NCBI GenBank assembly: GCA_003996215.1
Contig: QJPP01001581.1
Location: 186,001-250,000, forward strand
Direction of reading: 5' to 3'
DNA length: 64,000 nucleotides
From: Jaltomata sinuosa
Taxonomy: Eukaryota; Streptophyta; Magnoliopsida; Solanales; Solanaceae
Below the pieces are notes generated by a model. The model searched no databases. It saw only the letters and a list, made by a program, of their open reading frames with translations, and was not told the DNA's origin. Position numbers and translations under genes: made by a program. Positions 33,134-43,680 of this stretch are shown piece by piece. Each line of letters starts with the position of its first letter. Position 1 is the stretch's first letter.

Positions 33134-33207
33134 TTTGTCTTACCTACTGGTAGGTTATAGTAGGTGCCATTTTGTCTTACCTACTGGTAGGTTATAGTAA
33201 GTTCCAT
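33134..33207 (+). repeat. 37-bp tandem duplication in LTR1 copy B
   Basis: TTTGTCTTACCTACTGGTAG... through GCCAT (33,134-33,170) is repeated at 33,171-33,207 with two changes. Copy A (near 14,050) has a single unit, so the duplication arose after the copies separated. Confidence 0.85.
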
Positions 33208-33233
33208 CACAACCTAAAAATCAGGTCGTGATA

Positions 33234-33366
33234 GTCTCAATAAAGAGATAATTGGTAAAAGTATTCTAGTAGAGCGAATGACTTAGTATAAGTCGGTTGT
33301 TAGTGAACTCATTCCCTATGCCTTCCGAGTCCATTCGAGGATGAACAGTTGGTAAATTAGATCTAT
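33234..33366 (+). other. spacer between LTR1 and LTR2, copy B
   Basis: Counterpart of 14,116-14,248. It contains TCCATTCGAGGATGAACAG followed by an AT-rich run into TATAATGACCC. This is the usual look of a chromovirus pol end next to an LTR, but no frame is left. Confidence 0.5.
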
Positions 33367-34733
33367 TATAATGACCCATACCGCTGTTATTAGAAATTCG
33401 TGATAAAAATAAATGAGTTAATAATTTTTGTGTTTGAACATGTTGTGGAATTGATTTTAGGGGTATCTAAATGAAGCTTGGAGTTAAAAACTAGGGAAGC
33501 ATGAGCTACTAGTGTAGCTCATCATAATGAGACAAGCCTCATTATGACAACTCATCGTGATGGGAAGAGTCCCATCATGATGTCTCATTGTGACAAGGAG
33601 AGTCTCGTCGCGATAAGAGTTACGAGGCAGAATCCTGCTTTAAGGGTCTTGGCCTCCAAATTGTTTTTCGAAAAGGAGGTTTTCTCCTAAAATTTCCACA
33701 CCACCATTCTAACACTAGAAAGGAAAGAAAAGAGAGGAAAACCTCTCTGAAAGGCTCAAATCCTTCCCCCTCCTCATAGTGATTCTCCCTTCAGACTACC
33801 AGTAATGAGATAACACAAAAGTTGCATGCATCTAAATAGCAGCTTGGTATCGAGGTACGTTATGATTTAAATATTAGTAAAAACTTTGATTAGTAAGTAT
33901 GCATTTTTTATTGACATTGATGGAGACAACATGGTTAGGTCTTTACGCACGCAGTCTAGATGGAAATAGCTGGATTTAGTTGATAAATCTGGAACATGTG
34001 GATAGTTATGTCATGCTTGAAAATTATTGTGGAAAGTGGCAAGTTAGGCTGTAATGATTTTGGGGCTTAGATTTTTGTGCGTAATGCAATGGTAGGAACC
34101 AAATAGAAGAGAGAACTAGACTGTGAAGTGATCAACTTCTAGAACAAATCCTAAATTAATTGTGGTGATAATTGATAACCTATGTGAACTTGTTGAAGTC
34201 CTATTGTGTTGACTTGTGATTGTTTAATGGATTTACCTAATAATTTCACTCCCCGAGTCATTGGGTAATATGGTGTCCTAATAAGAATTACTTTAACAGA
34301 AAGACCTGGAAAATATGATAACTTGGTTGGCAGTAAAAGATAAGATGAATTATGATTGTGTGGCCTATAAGTTGGACCTTATTTAGTACATATTCGTGGT
34401 AAATTTCTTGACTTGTTATTGTTCTACGGACATGTTTGAAATATGTGTGTTTTCCTTTTATGCTTGAAAGAATGAGCTAGATAGACAGGGTTGATGAAAG
34501 AACTTAGATGAATTAGTATAAGTGTGACTTTAAGAGCACTCTTTATATCATGAGGGATAGGTTTGATAACCTTAGATGCATTGGCATTGTCATTCATTGT
34601 GATATCGAGTACCACACTGGTACAAATTGATATTGCACCAATGGGAAATGGTTAGGTGGGTACGTGGACCCTGGTTTCTCCCCTGCAGATCATGGCTAGT
34701 GGGCAGAAATAAGACGCTTAACATATGTGTACA
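33367..34733 (+). repeat. LTR2 copy B, left part
   Basis: Begins TATAATGACCC. Dyad phrases CTCATCATAATGAG, CTCATTATGAC, CATCGTGATGGG, CCCATCATGATG lie at 33,520-33,610. It is cut by the Athila derivative at 34,734 and resumes at 41,808. Open frames here (for example 34,424-34,615) match the opposite strand of copy A and are not genes. Confidence 0.72.
34729..34733. repeat. target site duplication, left (gtaca)
   Basis: gtaca precedes TGATAAG at 34,734 and recurs at 41,803-41,807 directly after the other LTR. Copy A shows the unfilled site near 15,601-15,607. Confidence 0.9.
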
Positions 34734-36221
34734 TGATAAGTCGGTAATCTACCAACTTATTAAGACTTAATACATGAATTATTGCTATGTTTTGAATAGA
34801 TTTAGAGGTTCTTATGGCCTTTATTAATGTCTATGCAGGTAATTGTAATCAAAGATAGAAAATAAGGAAATGGACCCAAAAAGAGCTTAAAAAGAGTGAA
34901 GTGTGAAGTGATAAAAAAAAGACGAAGAATCTACCCTGAGATGCGGTTCTTGTGCGATACACATAATCCGTGGTGCATTCCACACCTCCAACTGCATAAA
35001 GCTTAGGATTGCCTGAAGGATCTGTCACGGGGTGTGATTGTTGTGCGATGCACACTACCCATGCTGCGAACTGCACCCACTTCATATGACACCTCCCAAG
35101 TCGGCTGAGTTAATGGTTCAACTGAAGACGGTGTGTGATGCACACATCGCGTCGCACACTACTCGAAGGGAAATTTTGTCTAGAAAATTAGTGATGTTTT
35201 GTGAAAGTATAAACGGCAAATTTAGGCACAATTGTAAATAACATTCTTCAATCCTGAATATTCGGAAAAGCTTTTTACTTTGAGAACAAGTTTTCCTCTC
35301 AAAGAAGAAGAGGTTTTCAATCTATTCTCTTTTCAAAATCTTCGTTAACTATTTGTGTACTCAAATTGAACGTAGAACTTGAGATTAAGCTTGAATGAAG
35401 AGGATTGTGACTTACTCATTTGGTATATCTATCTCCTTTATTATGAGTGGCTAATTTCATTTGTCTTGGGATGTGTTGATAATGGTTTCTTGACAAATGG
35501 GTGTAGGTGTTGTTAATTCTTGCTTATAATTGCTTATTTGACATGGTTCTAGTAGTTTCACCAAGTTTTAATACTAAAATTGGTGGTTGCAAATATTAAT
35601 TTTCATTACTTGACTATGTTATTGCTTGAAAGTGAATTTCATGGTTTCAGATGTGAGATTACTAGTGGGAACTTGGGACTCCATTAAGATTTGAGACTAG
35701 AAATAGCTCGTATCGATGGAATCACCCACTTAAGGGTCTAAGATATAGATAGTGTGACCTCCCAAAGCTAGATATTGGTTCCTTGTATAGTTAATCGATG
35801 ATGCTCTAATTGTGATTATCGGATATATGGTTGTTCATAGAGTGATAAACAACCATATTCATGACCAATGCTACTTGTGTCAATAAGCGAGAATTCATGT
35901 GAATTGATAATCACCCTATCCCACATTAAAGCCCCATTGGATTCACATCCCTAGTTGCCTAGTCAATTTGGTACACCCGCTTTACTCATTTTCTTTAATT
36001 AGAATTGTGATTGTAGTGAGAAAATCCCAATTTCCCCAACCTTTTACTTTCGTGTTTTCAGCATTTTCTCTCCTTGTGAACTCCTTTTGATACAATCTTC
36101 ATATAGTTAGCATCATGTCTCTGTGGGTATGACCCTGACACCTGTTGGGTACTTATAAATGTGTTTTGCTTAATGATCACCGTGCCTCCATCTTTGGGTA
36201 GTACGATTTGAGCGTTTATCA
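34734..36221 (+). repeat. 5' LTR of Athila derivative
   Basis: 1488 bp, TGATAA at the start and TTATCA at the end (perfect 6-bp inverted ends). The U3 array of GTGC-GAT-GCAC phrases lies at 34,935-35,165 and the TATA box TATAAA at 35,208-35,213. Confidence 0.92.
34935..35213 (+). promoter_or_regulatory. U3 phrase array and TATA box
   Basis: CTTGTGCGATACACA, GGTGTGATTGTTGTGCGATG, TGCTGCGAACTGCACC, GTGTGTGATGCACACATCGC and GTCGCACAC precede TATAAACGGC. The same array occurs in the 3' LTR (40,500-40,745, TATA at 40,791). Confidence 0.65.
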
Positions 36222-36225
36222 AAAA

Positions 36226-36245
36226 TAGTGTCGTTGCCGAGGAGG
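36226..36245 (+). other. primer-binding site, tRNA-Asp type
   Basis: TAGTGTCGTTGCCGAGGAGG, 4 nt after the LTR, follows the Athila primer site (complement of tRNA-Asp 3' end, TGGCGCCGTTGCCGGGGA) with a few transitions. Confidence 0.82.
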
Positions 36246-36544
36246 GGTTAATTTTTGCTAAGTTTGTTGGTGCCCACTGTTTCAAGTAAAGGCTTGATGT
36301 TTCCGATGATAGATGGGATAACATCTAAATTTTGGGAAGTCGTTAAGTCCTTTTCGTGCTTGATGTTGTCAATGGAAATCTGGAGAAGTCTGAGTACCCA
36401 GATGTTTATGGTCATGATATCCGTTGACTTTTTCATTAACTATTGTTGGTTTGTTTTATGGTGCCAAGTGCCTAAGTACATCATGCTCTACGGATCACAT
36501 GCGTAATATATAAGAACACAAGAAATAAAATATTCCATTTGTGC
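36246..36544 (+). other. leader joined to CM scrap; gag-pol deletion junction
   Basis: After the primer site about 120 bp of leader is followed by GGAGAAGTCTGAGTACCCAG (near 36,380), the opening of the CM block that normally lies after pol. The whole of gag-pol has therefore been removed between these points. No ORF of family interest. Confidence 0.55.
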
Positions 36545-36790
36545 TTTTGTGCGTTCTGCATGTGATGCATAGATCTTGATGTGCGAGTCACACAAAGCAT
36601 CGCACCAGCCAATTCACTGCTTCGAGGGGGGAAGCATAGTGCGATGCACACTTCTGTTAGTGCAAATCACACCAGCTTTGCACCTCGATAGAAAAATCCC
36701 TGTAGGAATCTGTTAGCTCATGCGATAGCACATGTGATATCCCATGCGATGCACACTCCTTTTGGTGTATTTCTCATATGGTTCGCACAA
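36545..36790 (+). repeat. internal dyad-phrase array before extra ORF
   Basis: GCATGTGATGCATAG, GATGTGCGAGTCACAC, GCATCGCACCAG, GTGCGATGCACACTTC, ATGCGATGCACACTCC: the same phrase family as this element's U3. It holds the same place, ahead of the extra ORF, as the arrays at 4,952-6,110 and 59,570-59,820. Confidence 0.65.
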
Positions 36791-36882
36791 GCCTTCAGTC
36801 ACCTACTTTATTTTTCTAGTCCATTGTATTCCAACCTTTTTAGTTTGGTAACTTCTTTTAGATTTTGATTTTGTTTGAGGCT

Positions 36883-38199
36883 CATCTTCCCGTAACCAAG
36901 TCTCAGAGGAGGGGAGGATTCGATCCAGAATGTAGGGCATGAAAGTGATTTATGATAGTGATATTGGTCTTCAACACAGAGCAAAGATTTAACCTGGATG
37001 CAGTGTCGGATAACCTACCCAACATCCCCACTCATTTTGCCAACTGAAAGTGGCAACCATTTCAAGAGGTACCCAAAAACTACTACAAGGAGTTGTTCCG
37101 GGAGTTCTTCACCTTATACAAGGCCACACAAGATGCTAAAGTCTACAATGGGGGTTGTGAAACATTCCCCGCATTGGACTTGGTCTTTGTTCGGGGTAAA
37201 GAAATCAGAATCACCCCAGCTGAAATTAATGCTATCTATTGGAGCACTCCCATTGAACCAGCCCCTGAGCTCATGGCTAAGCTACTTCTCAAGCGCAAAC
37301 CACTCAAATGGGTGGCTCCTATCATTGCTCCTAATGAACCTCTCTAGGCTAATTTAGGGGGTGAAATCCTACGTCGGACTTTGTACTTTGAGGCGAACCT
37401 ATGGTATGATTTTATCCGCTCTCGCTTCATGCCTTCTCAGAATTTCCAAAAGGTCACACATGATGGGGCCATTCAAATAGCTGCAATTATGGTGGGGGAT
37501 CATATTAATGTTTGTGAGGTCATCGCCTTGGTGATAAAAAGGAAGGCTCATAGGGGTGGTGATGCATTCCCCTTTCCAGTGCTAATCAGTAAACTTTGTG
37601 CACACGCTGGCGTTCCTTACTTCAACTTTGATGCCCCTACTCTAGCTATTGGTGTGCTAGATCTTGATAAGAAAATTAACCGGGATACTCCTCGTTTCAA
37701 AAGGCATAGGGAAGAGGTTTCAGTGGAAGATAAGGATAATGACTCTAATGTTGAATTACATGCCTCCTCTGCTTCCCATCCTACGTCAGAAATGCACAAA
37801 CCCACTACAAATGCACCTAGAGAGAAAATACCTAAAAATGGGCTCCAAGATATGGTTGACAAAAAATACAACCACAAGAGGAAATTGAGAGATTTATCAA
37901 ATCATCTACCAGGATTGATTGAGAGGGGGGTGAAGAGGTCCATCAAAGAAGTTGTGGAGAAAGTGTCTACTCATTGCAAAAGGGTGGATGTTTGTGAAAA
38001 ACCTATCAATACAGTTTGAAAGGACCTCGACAAGGCAAAAGGTAAGGCCCCAGTTGAAGATGCATATTTGAATACCTTACCTCAACCTCTCACCATTCCT
38101 GGACCCCTGGATAACTTATTGGCGTCCGTTGCGGATAATGAGGAGGAGCTACCTGGTGATGATGAAGGAGAAGCTGATCGTGATGATGATGAGGCATAG
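36883..38199 (+). pseudogene. extra ORF of Athila derivative (plant transposon-protein-like domain)
   Basis: Degenerate start near 36,883 (ATC where ATG is expected, then SRNQVSEEGR). The domain is well kept: YYKELFREFFTLYKATQDAK, ALDLVFVRGKEIRITPAEIN, AIYWSTPIEPAPELM, a TAG at 37,345, then in the same frame LYFEANLWYDFIRSRFMPSQ, AIQIAAIMVGDHINVCEVIA, DAFPFPVLISKLCAHAGVPY. The C-terminal part is basic with a possible coiled coil (LPGLIERGVKRSIKEVVEKV). A TGA at 38,017 is followed by an acidic tail ending at 38,199. One frame runs throughout, broken by few stops, in an element with no gag-pol. Function unknown. Confidence 0.75.
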
Positions 38200-40260
38200 T
38201 CCTCCAGGGAGTTCACCCTTCATCCCTTTAGCTATTAGCATTAAGGGCAATGCTTCTTTTATGGGAGTGGGTGGCTTTACTTGCTTTTTTTTTATACCCG
38301 TGATTGGGTTTGATATATTATTTTTATTGCCCTTGCTGGGCCTTGTTGACTTTCTAGCTAGATTTTATTTGGCCCTTGTCGAGCATATTTTTGATGTATG
38401 TGATGCTCATTTCCCTTGTCGGGTCTTTTGCTTATGCTTGTGTTTTGAGCTTATTTGCGCCCTAGACGGGCTTGATTTTTGTTGTTAAAATTATGTTGCC
38501 GAGTTGGTCTTACATTCTCCATTATCTTACTACTCATGCTTTGCATGCTCTAAAGACCTACGCCGAGGCTTGTTCTTAATGAATCACGAGCGCGTAATCT
38601 GGATATCACCTTGTTAATAGTAGTTTAGCAATAAACTCTTAGGGCTTTCTTAATACCACGGTTCTTTCCCAAGGAGCAAAAGTTTTCTTTATCTTTTTTT
38701 TTCTTTTATTTGTGTGTCAAACCGGGTTGGTGTTTACCTATGATAGATTGAGAGGCGACTTTCTTAAGAGAAAATTCCAAGTTCTAGTTTTAAATTAAGT
38801 CCGTAGTTGCTTGTCTCAAAATGGGTCCACCGAAAATTTTCTCTTGGCAAATTATTTTTGAAAATAAAAAGAAGAAGGGAAATGAATTTTGAGGAAAAAT
38901 ATTCTCTTGTTATGACTTTCACACACTCTCTTTGGCTTGATTGACTCACAAATGAATGTGTAACAAACTCAGAAGAACTTGTCAAAAATAATTTGTCCCA
39001 ATTGATTTTGAGACTAATGAAAGAAGTCTTGTGCCATGATGCCTTGTGTGGTGAGGCTTTACCTTGATTATCGTGCATGCATGTCATCTAGAACTTGCAC
39101 CGAATATGATTCAAGGCAAAATTCTAGGTGTGACCGAGCTTGAAAGATGACCTTAGGCCCTTTTTGATAGATACTTCACCCCAATTACTTCCCATGACAT
39201 CAATCCTAGTGAACCCTTTTGATCTTGTAACCATTCTTTGGCACCTTGTTAACACCTTGACCTTTTTGAATATCTATCTTGGCACCCATCCTCCCTAATT
39301 GCTTGAAAGTGAAATCTAGGCTAAAGCCTAAATTTGGGGGGAAATGAAAAGACAACATAGGCAAATGCCTATGTTTGGGGGTGTATGTGATCAAATAAAG
39401 AGAAGAAAAGGAATGCACTTCAAATGCAAGGTAGAACCTTGGGTTTGAATTGAAAATTGCTCAAAATGTCAATCCAATAAGCGAAAATGCAAAAGCAAAA
39501 ATAGGTGCTACCAAATGAAGGCGATACAAGGAGTCAAATGATCATGGTTGAAAAGGAGAAGCTTGGGTTGTGTGAGGGAGAAATAAGGTAAAGTTGAAAT
39601 TTGAAAATGTGAGCGGTGTTCGAAATGAGAACAAAGAGCATTAGGGAGGTGTAGTCACTTGAACCAAATTAAATCCTAACCTTAGCCCTAGCCAACATCG
39701 TAACCCATAAGTCCTTAGTGATTCTGAGCTTGGCTACCCTACATTAGTGGCAATTTACTTGAAGGGAAAGTCTATGGTTCGATGCGTATACACTTGAACT
39801 TTCTTGAGAGAGTGAAAGTCTTCTTGGTTCTCCTATAATCCCGTTGTTTTAAGAATTGATTGATTGTGAATAGGATTCTTTCTTATGGTGAGTGGCATCA
39901 TGCACTCGAATTGAAACATAAAGTCTCTATCTCAATTAATGGGAATAAATGAGACAAGTTGTGTGGCGAATCTCGAGGCATACCTTGACGGTCCATGCCA
40001 ATGACTTGAGAAGCTTAAATGTCTTGTTTTGAATGACAAAATTCTCTTGATTTTGAATGAGAAATGAATTCCTTTTGGAAAAGGTTTTGAAATGGCCAAA
40101 TGCCTTGAGTTTGTGGTGGTTCAAATTGACATGAGCATCATAGTTGAGTCTTTTGTTTGAGTTTTTTGTTTATTCTTTTTCTTAATTTTTAGTATAGATC
40201 AGTCCTTTATGCCTTGATTGAATCTAGATCATAATTCATTCATTGCCTTGTGAGTATATT
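38200..40260 (+). other. 3' untranslated region of Athila derivative
   Basis: Non-coding and homologous (reversed) to 55,791-57,700 of the minus-strand Athila, for example GTCAAACCGGGTTGGTGTTT and TGATAGATTGAGAGGCGACT. It contains hairpin-G-tract modules at 39,317-39,341 and 39,356-39,381. Open frames here are short and antisense. Confidence 0.75.
39317..39381 (+). other. two hairpin plus G-tract modules
   Basis: Module 1 is TAGGCTAAAGCCTA followed by AATTTGGGGGG (39,317-39,341). Module 2 is the perfect inverted repeat CATAGGCA-AA-TGCCTATG (39,356-39,373) followed by TTTGGGGG. A third version, GCTTG-AGGA-CAAGC...AAGTTTGGGG, is the polypurine tract itself. Confidence 0.65.
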
Positions 40261-40295
40261 GCTTGAGGACAAGCAATAGTTTAAGTTTGGGGTTT
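40261..40295 (+). other. polypurine tract with hairpin
   Basis: GCTTG-AGGA-CAAGC, then AATAGTTTAAGTTTGGGGTT, ends at the LTR start TGATAAG. The minus-strand Athila has the same at 55,756-55,790. Confidence 0.8.
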
Positions 40296-41802
40296 TGATA
40301 AGTCAGTAATCTACCAACTTATTGAGCCTTTATCCATGAATTATTGCTATGTTTTGAATATATTTAGAGGTTCTTATGGACTTTATTGATGTCTATGCAG
40401 GTACTTGTGATCAAATATAAAAAACAAGAAAATGGACCCAAAAAGAGCTTAAAAGGACTGAAGTGTGAAGTGATCAAAAAAAGACAAAGAATCTACCCTG
40501 AGATGCGGCTCTTGTGCGACATGCATAAGTTGTGGTGCATTCCGCACCTCCCACCGCATGAAGCTTAGGATTTCCTGAAGGATCTATCATGGGATGCGGT
40601 CATTGTGCTATGCGCACATCCTATGGTGTGAACCGCACCTACTTCGCATAATGCCTCCCAAGTTGGATGAGTCACTTGTTAAATTGAAGACGGTGTGCGA
40701 TGTGCACATCATGATGAATGAACTGCACGTCGCATTGCATACCACCCAAAAGGCAATTTTGTCCAAAAAATTAGTGACATTTTGGGAAAGTATAAAAGGC
40801 TAATTTAGGCATAATTGTCAATAACATTCTTCAGTCTTGAATATTCTGAAGAGCTTTTTACTTTGAGAACAAGTTTTCCTCTCAAAGAAAAAGAGGGTTT
40901 CAATCTATTCTCTTTTCAAAATCTTGGTTAACCATTTGTGTACTCAAATTGAGCTTACAACTTGAGATTAAACTTGAATGAAGATGATTGTGACTTACCC
41001 ATTTGGTATATCTCTCTCTTTTATTATGAGTGGCTAATTTCATTTGTCTAGGGATGTGTTGATAATGGGTGCTTGAAAAATGTGTGTGGTGTTGTTAATT
41101 CTCGCTTATAATTGCTTATTTGACATGGGTCTAGTAGTTTCACCAAGTTTTAATCCTAAATTGGTGGTTGCAAACATTAATTTTCATTACTTGACTATAT
41201 TGTTGCTTGAAAGAGAATTTCATGGTTTCGGATGTGAGATTACTAGTGGGAAGTTGGGACTCCATTCAGATATAAGGCTAGAAATAGCTCATATCGATGG
41301 AATAACCCACTTAAGGGTCTAAGCTAGAGATAGTGTGACCTCTCCAAGCTAGATATAGGTTGCTTGTTGATTTAACTAATGATGCTCTAACTGGGATTAT
41401 CAGATATGTGGTTATTGATCGAGAGATAAACAACCATACTCATAAACATTACTACTTGTGTCAATAAGCGAGAATAAGTGTGAATTGATAATCACCCTAT
41501 ACCACATTAAAGCCCTATTGGATTCACATCCCTAGTCGCCTACTCAATTTGGTACACCCGCTTTACTCATTTGCTTTAATTAGAATTGTGATTGTAGTGA
41601 TAAAATTCCAATTCCCCCAACCTTTTACTTTTGTGTTTTAAGCATTTAATCTCCTTTTGAACTCATTTCAATAAAATCTATATATAGTTAGCATCAAGTC
41701 TCTGTGGGTATGACCCCGACACCTGTTGGGTACTTATAAATGTGTTTTGCTTGACGATCATCGTGCCTCCATCTTTGAGGGGTATGATTTGAGCGTTTAT
41801 TA
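40296..41802 (+). repeat. 3' LTR of Athila derivative
   Basis: 1507 bp, partner of 34,734-36,221. It ends TTATTA where the 5' copy ends TTATCA (C-to-T). The TATA box TATAAAAGGC lies at 40,791-40,800 behind the phrase array at 40,500-40,745. Target duplication gtaca follows. Confidence 0.92.
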
Positions 41803-41807
41803 GTACA
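41803..41807. repeat. target site duplication, right (gtaca)
   Basis: Identical to 34,729-34,733. Confidence 0.9.
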
Positions 41808-42950
41808 CTCTTGCATGTATCATGGAATTTATCATTATATTCATCATTTCATTGGTCCATGGCCAGTCATGGTTAGATTATATTCTTGTTACAAAGGAGA
41901 CTAGAGGTACTAGTTGCATTGATGATAGATAGGTGGACTTAGGTTGCATGTGTTGTGAATTCTTCTACATACTGGTAGTGGTATTCAGTGAGTTATGTGT
42001 ACTTGATATTATTGTTGTTGACTTGAATTGAATAAACTGTGTGAGCTGATATTATGTATGTCTGTCATGTTTATTTGGGCTAAGTAAATGGTTGTTGGTA
42101 GCTATACTGTGTGTACCTTTATGAAAATATTGGTGTATATGTGAACATTTTATTTGATGAGCCTGAAAAAGGGTTATTTGTGTCTAAGTGCGGAATTTGT
42201 TGGGAGAACTTGGGAAGTGGGTAATCCTGGCAATGTTTTATAACTAATTCTAAATGAGTATGTGATCTTAGGTGTAGATTTTGAAGGAAAATATGTGAAA
42301 TAGAAAATACCCCGTGGTTGTGTCATTATGTTAAAGATATTTAAGGAAGCTAGCTAGAACATGGGAATGTGGTTCCTTGGGATTTGTAGTGGAATAAGTA
42401 TGAGGTACTTTTGGTGTGAATAATTATAGACATGATCTTGTTAAATATTGATGTGGAAGTTATCTGTTATATGTTAATTTTTATGCATGGTTTATGTGAT
42501 CTAATCTCAAGTGATCGATTATACCTACCAGTACGTGTGGTTGTACTGATACTACTCTTGCTATACGTTTTTCTTGGTGTAGATGTGTGCCAGGTCTATT
42601 CAAGTTTCATTGCATGGTGCGAAGTGTCTCTACCCTTATCTTCATGGTCTTCTACTCCTCGAAAATGGAAGTTATTTATTTTCATTGCCATGTCCTTCTT
42701 AGAAGCTCTTGTACAGGTTTAGACAAGATTTTTGGGTAACAGTTGTATTTTGAGTATTGGATACGGCTAGTGTGTATTTTGAGTTTTGATAAGTTATTAT
42801 TGGAAGTATTTCAGTTATTATTGATGTTAATATCATTGATATCATTTTAAACGACTTTCATATGCTTATAAATGGGTGGTATAGGGTTCTCTTCTCTAGA
42901 TAGATTAGAGTAGGTGCCCGCACGATCCTATTGTAGTTGAGTTCATGACA
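41808..42950 (+). repeat. LTR2 copy B, right part
   Basis: Continues the copy interrupted at 34,733 (CTCTTGCATGTATCATGG; copy A CTCTTGCATATATCATGG). Copy A stops matching at about 42,325; the rest runs to TTCATGACA at 42,950, the expected LTR end. No target duplication flanks LTR2 copy B (tctat before 33,367, agaac after 42,950). A 96-codon open frame at 42,432-42,722 has no recognised motif. Confidence 0.65.
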
Positions 42951-43450
42951 AGAACTGGATAGGAACCTGCAACCAGAAAAATGGATCATAAATTGATTCA
43001 CGCCCATAGAGTAAATTCATGGTGCGAGTCCTGCAAACCCTTAAAGGAAATCAATGGCAGCGCAAGGACAATCCACGGACTATAAATCCATCGACAGTCG
43101 TGGATTGGCTCATCAGACATGTCGGTTGATATTTTTTAGGATTCCAACTTCTTGAACCATTATAAATAGACATGTTAGTTTTCGATTGTGAAGGGAGTCG
43201 ACAGTTTTTCATAGTTTTAGTTTAGTAGTAGTCTATGTCATCCAGTTTACTAGTTTTTCTCTTTTTAGTTCTTGAACGAAGATCTTCAATATTATTTCAA
43301 TCTTTAATATTCAAAGTAAGTTATGCAATATCTTTATTTATATTATTATTATTTTACTTTCAGTATGGGTGTCTAAATCCTCAATCGAGGTTCTGAAACT
43401 CAATGAAATTGTAGATTTTATAAGGTTATTTGTGTGATTGTACGATACTA
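42951..43450 (+). repeat. orphan LTR fragment with promoter
   Basis: Contains phrases CACGCCCATAGAG, CATGGTGCGAGTCC, CCACGGACTATAAATCC and GACAGTCGTGGATTGG (43,000-43,110). These are followed by TATAAATAGA at 43,161-43,170 and an R-U5-like part with AGTAAGTTATG and CTAAATCCTCAATCGAGG resembling the U5 of the Athila LTR at 10,108-11,708. Neither end is defined; it is cut by the element at 43,451. Confidence 0.5.
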
Positions 43451-43631
43451 TGTCACCACCCAATTTCTCAGGTCATGATGGCACCTATTATATCCCCTGT
43501 AGGCATACCAATCCCTATAGCCTAGAATTGTTAGTAATGAGCTATTACAGAAGCAAAGCACGTACAAGATAGAGAAGTAAGCAGAAGAATATAAAGAACA
43601 TATAAAAAGAAGGAAAACAACCTGAAAAATG

Positions 43632-43633
<2 letters not shown>

Positions 43634-43680
<47 letters not shown>
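43634..43680. repeat. TA microsatellite
   Basis: Nearly pure (TA)n with two TG interruptions. A shorter version at 51,973-51,996 in the other LTR shows that it varies in length between the two copies. Confidence 0.95.

Larger units (their letters stand above)
16126..33233 (+). mobile_element. old plus-strand chromovirus, split by a nested element
   Basis: Plus-strand gag and protease remnants (16,126-17,438) resume as RT, integrase and chromodomain remnants at 26,925-28,922, followed by a polypurine tract (CTTTTAGTAGTGGATGT) and LTR1 copy B. The break between the two halves is exactly the 17,439-26,919 insertion with its 5-bp target duplication. LTR1/LTR2 copy A lies on the 5' side. It is heavily decayed and the oldest identifiable layer here. 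Confidence 0.72.
28923..33233 (+). repeat. LTR1 copy B, 3' LTR, split by a solo LTR
   Basis: Begins TGTAATGACCCTCCAGGTC after a polypurine tract and ends near GGTCGTGATA. Without the 995-bp insertion it is about 3.3 kb, the same length as the related minus-strand LTR at 43,451-46,768, with the same opening. The promoter lies at 29,440-29,690. Confidence 0.78.
34734..41802 (+). mobile_element. Athila-type non-autonomous derivative lacking gag-pol
   Basis: Two LTRs of about 1.5 kb, target duplication gtaca, tRNA-Asp-type primer site and a polypurine tract frame an interior of only 4.07 kb. The interior holds a scrap of the CM block, a dyad-phrase array, the extra ORF and the 3' UTR with its hairpin modules. 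Gag, protease, RT, RNase H and integrase are all absent. A hand comparison of the first 230 bp of the LTRs gives roughly 20 differences. Any mobility must have used another element's proteins. Confidence 0.9.

Noticed and set aside
43634..43680. Satellite or centromeric repeat
   Set aside because: It is a simple (TA)n tract inside an LTR and is present, shorter, in the partner LTR.
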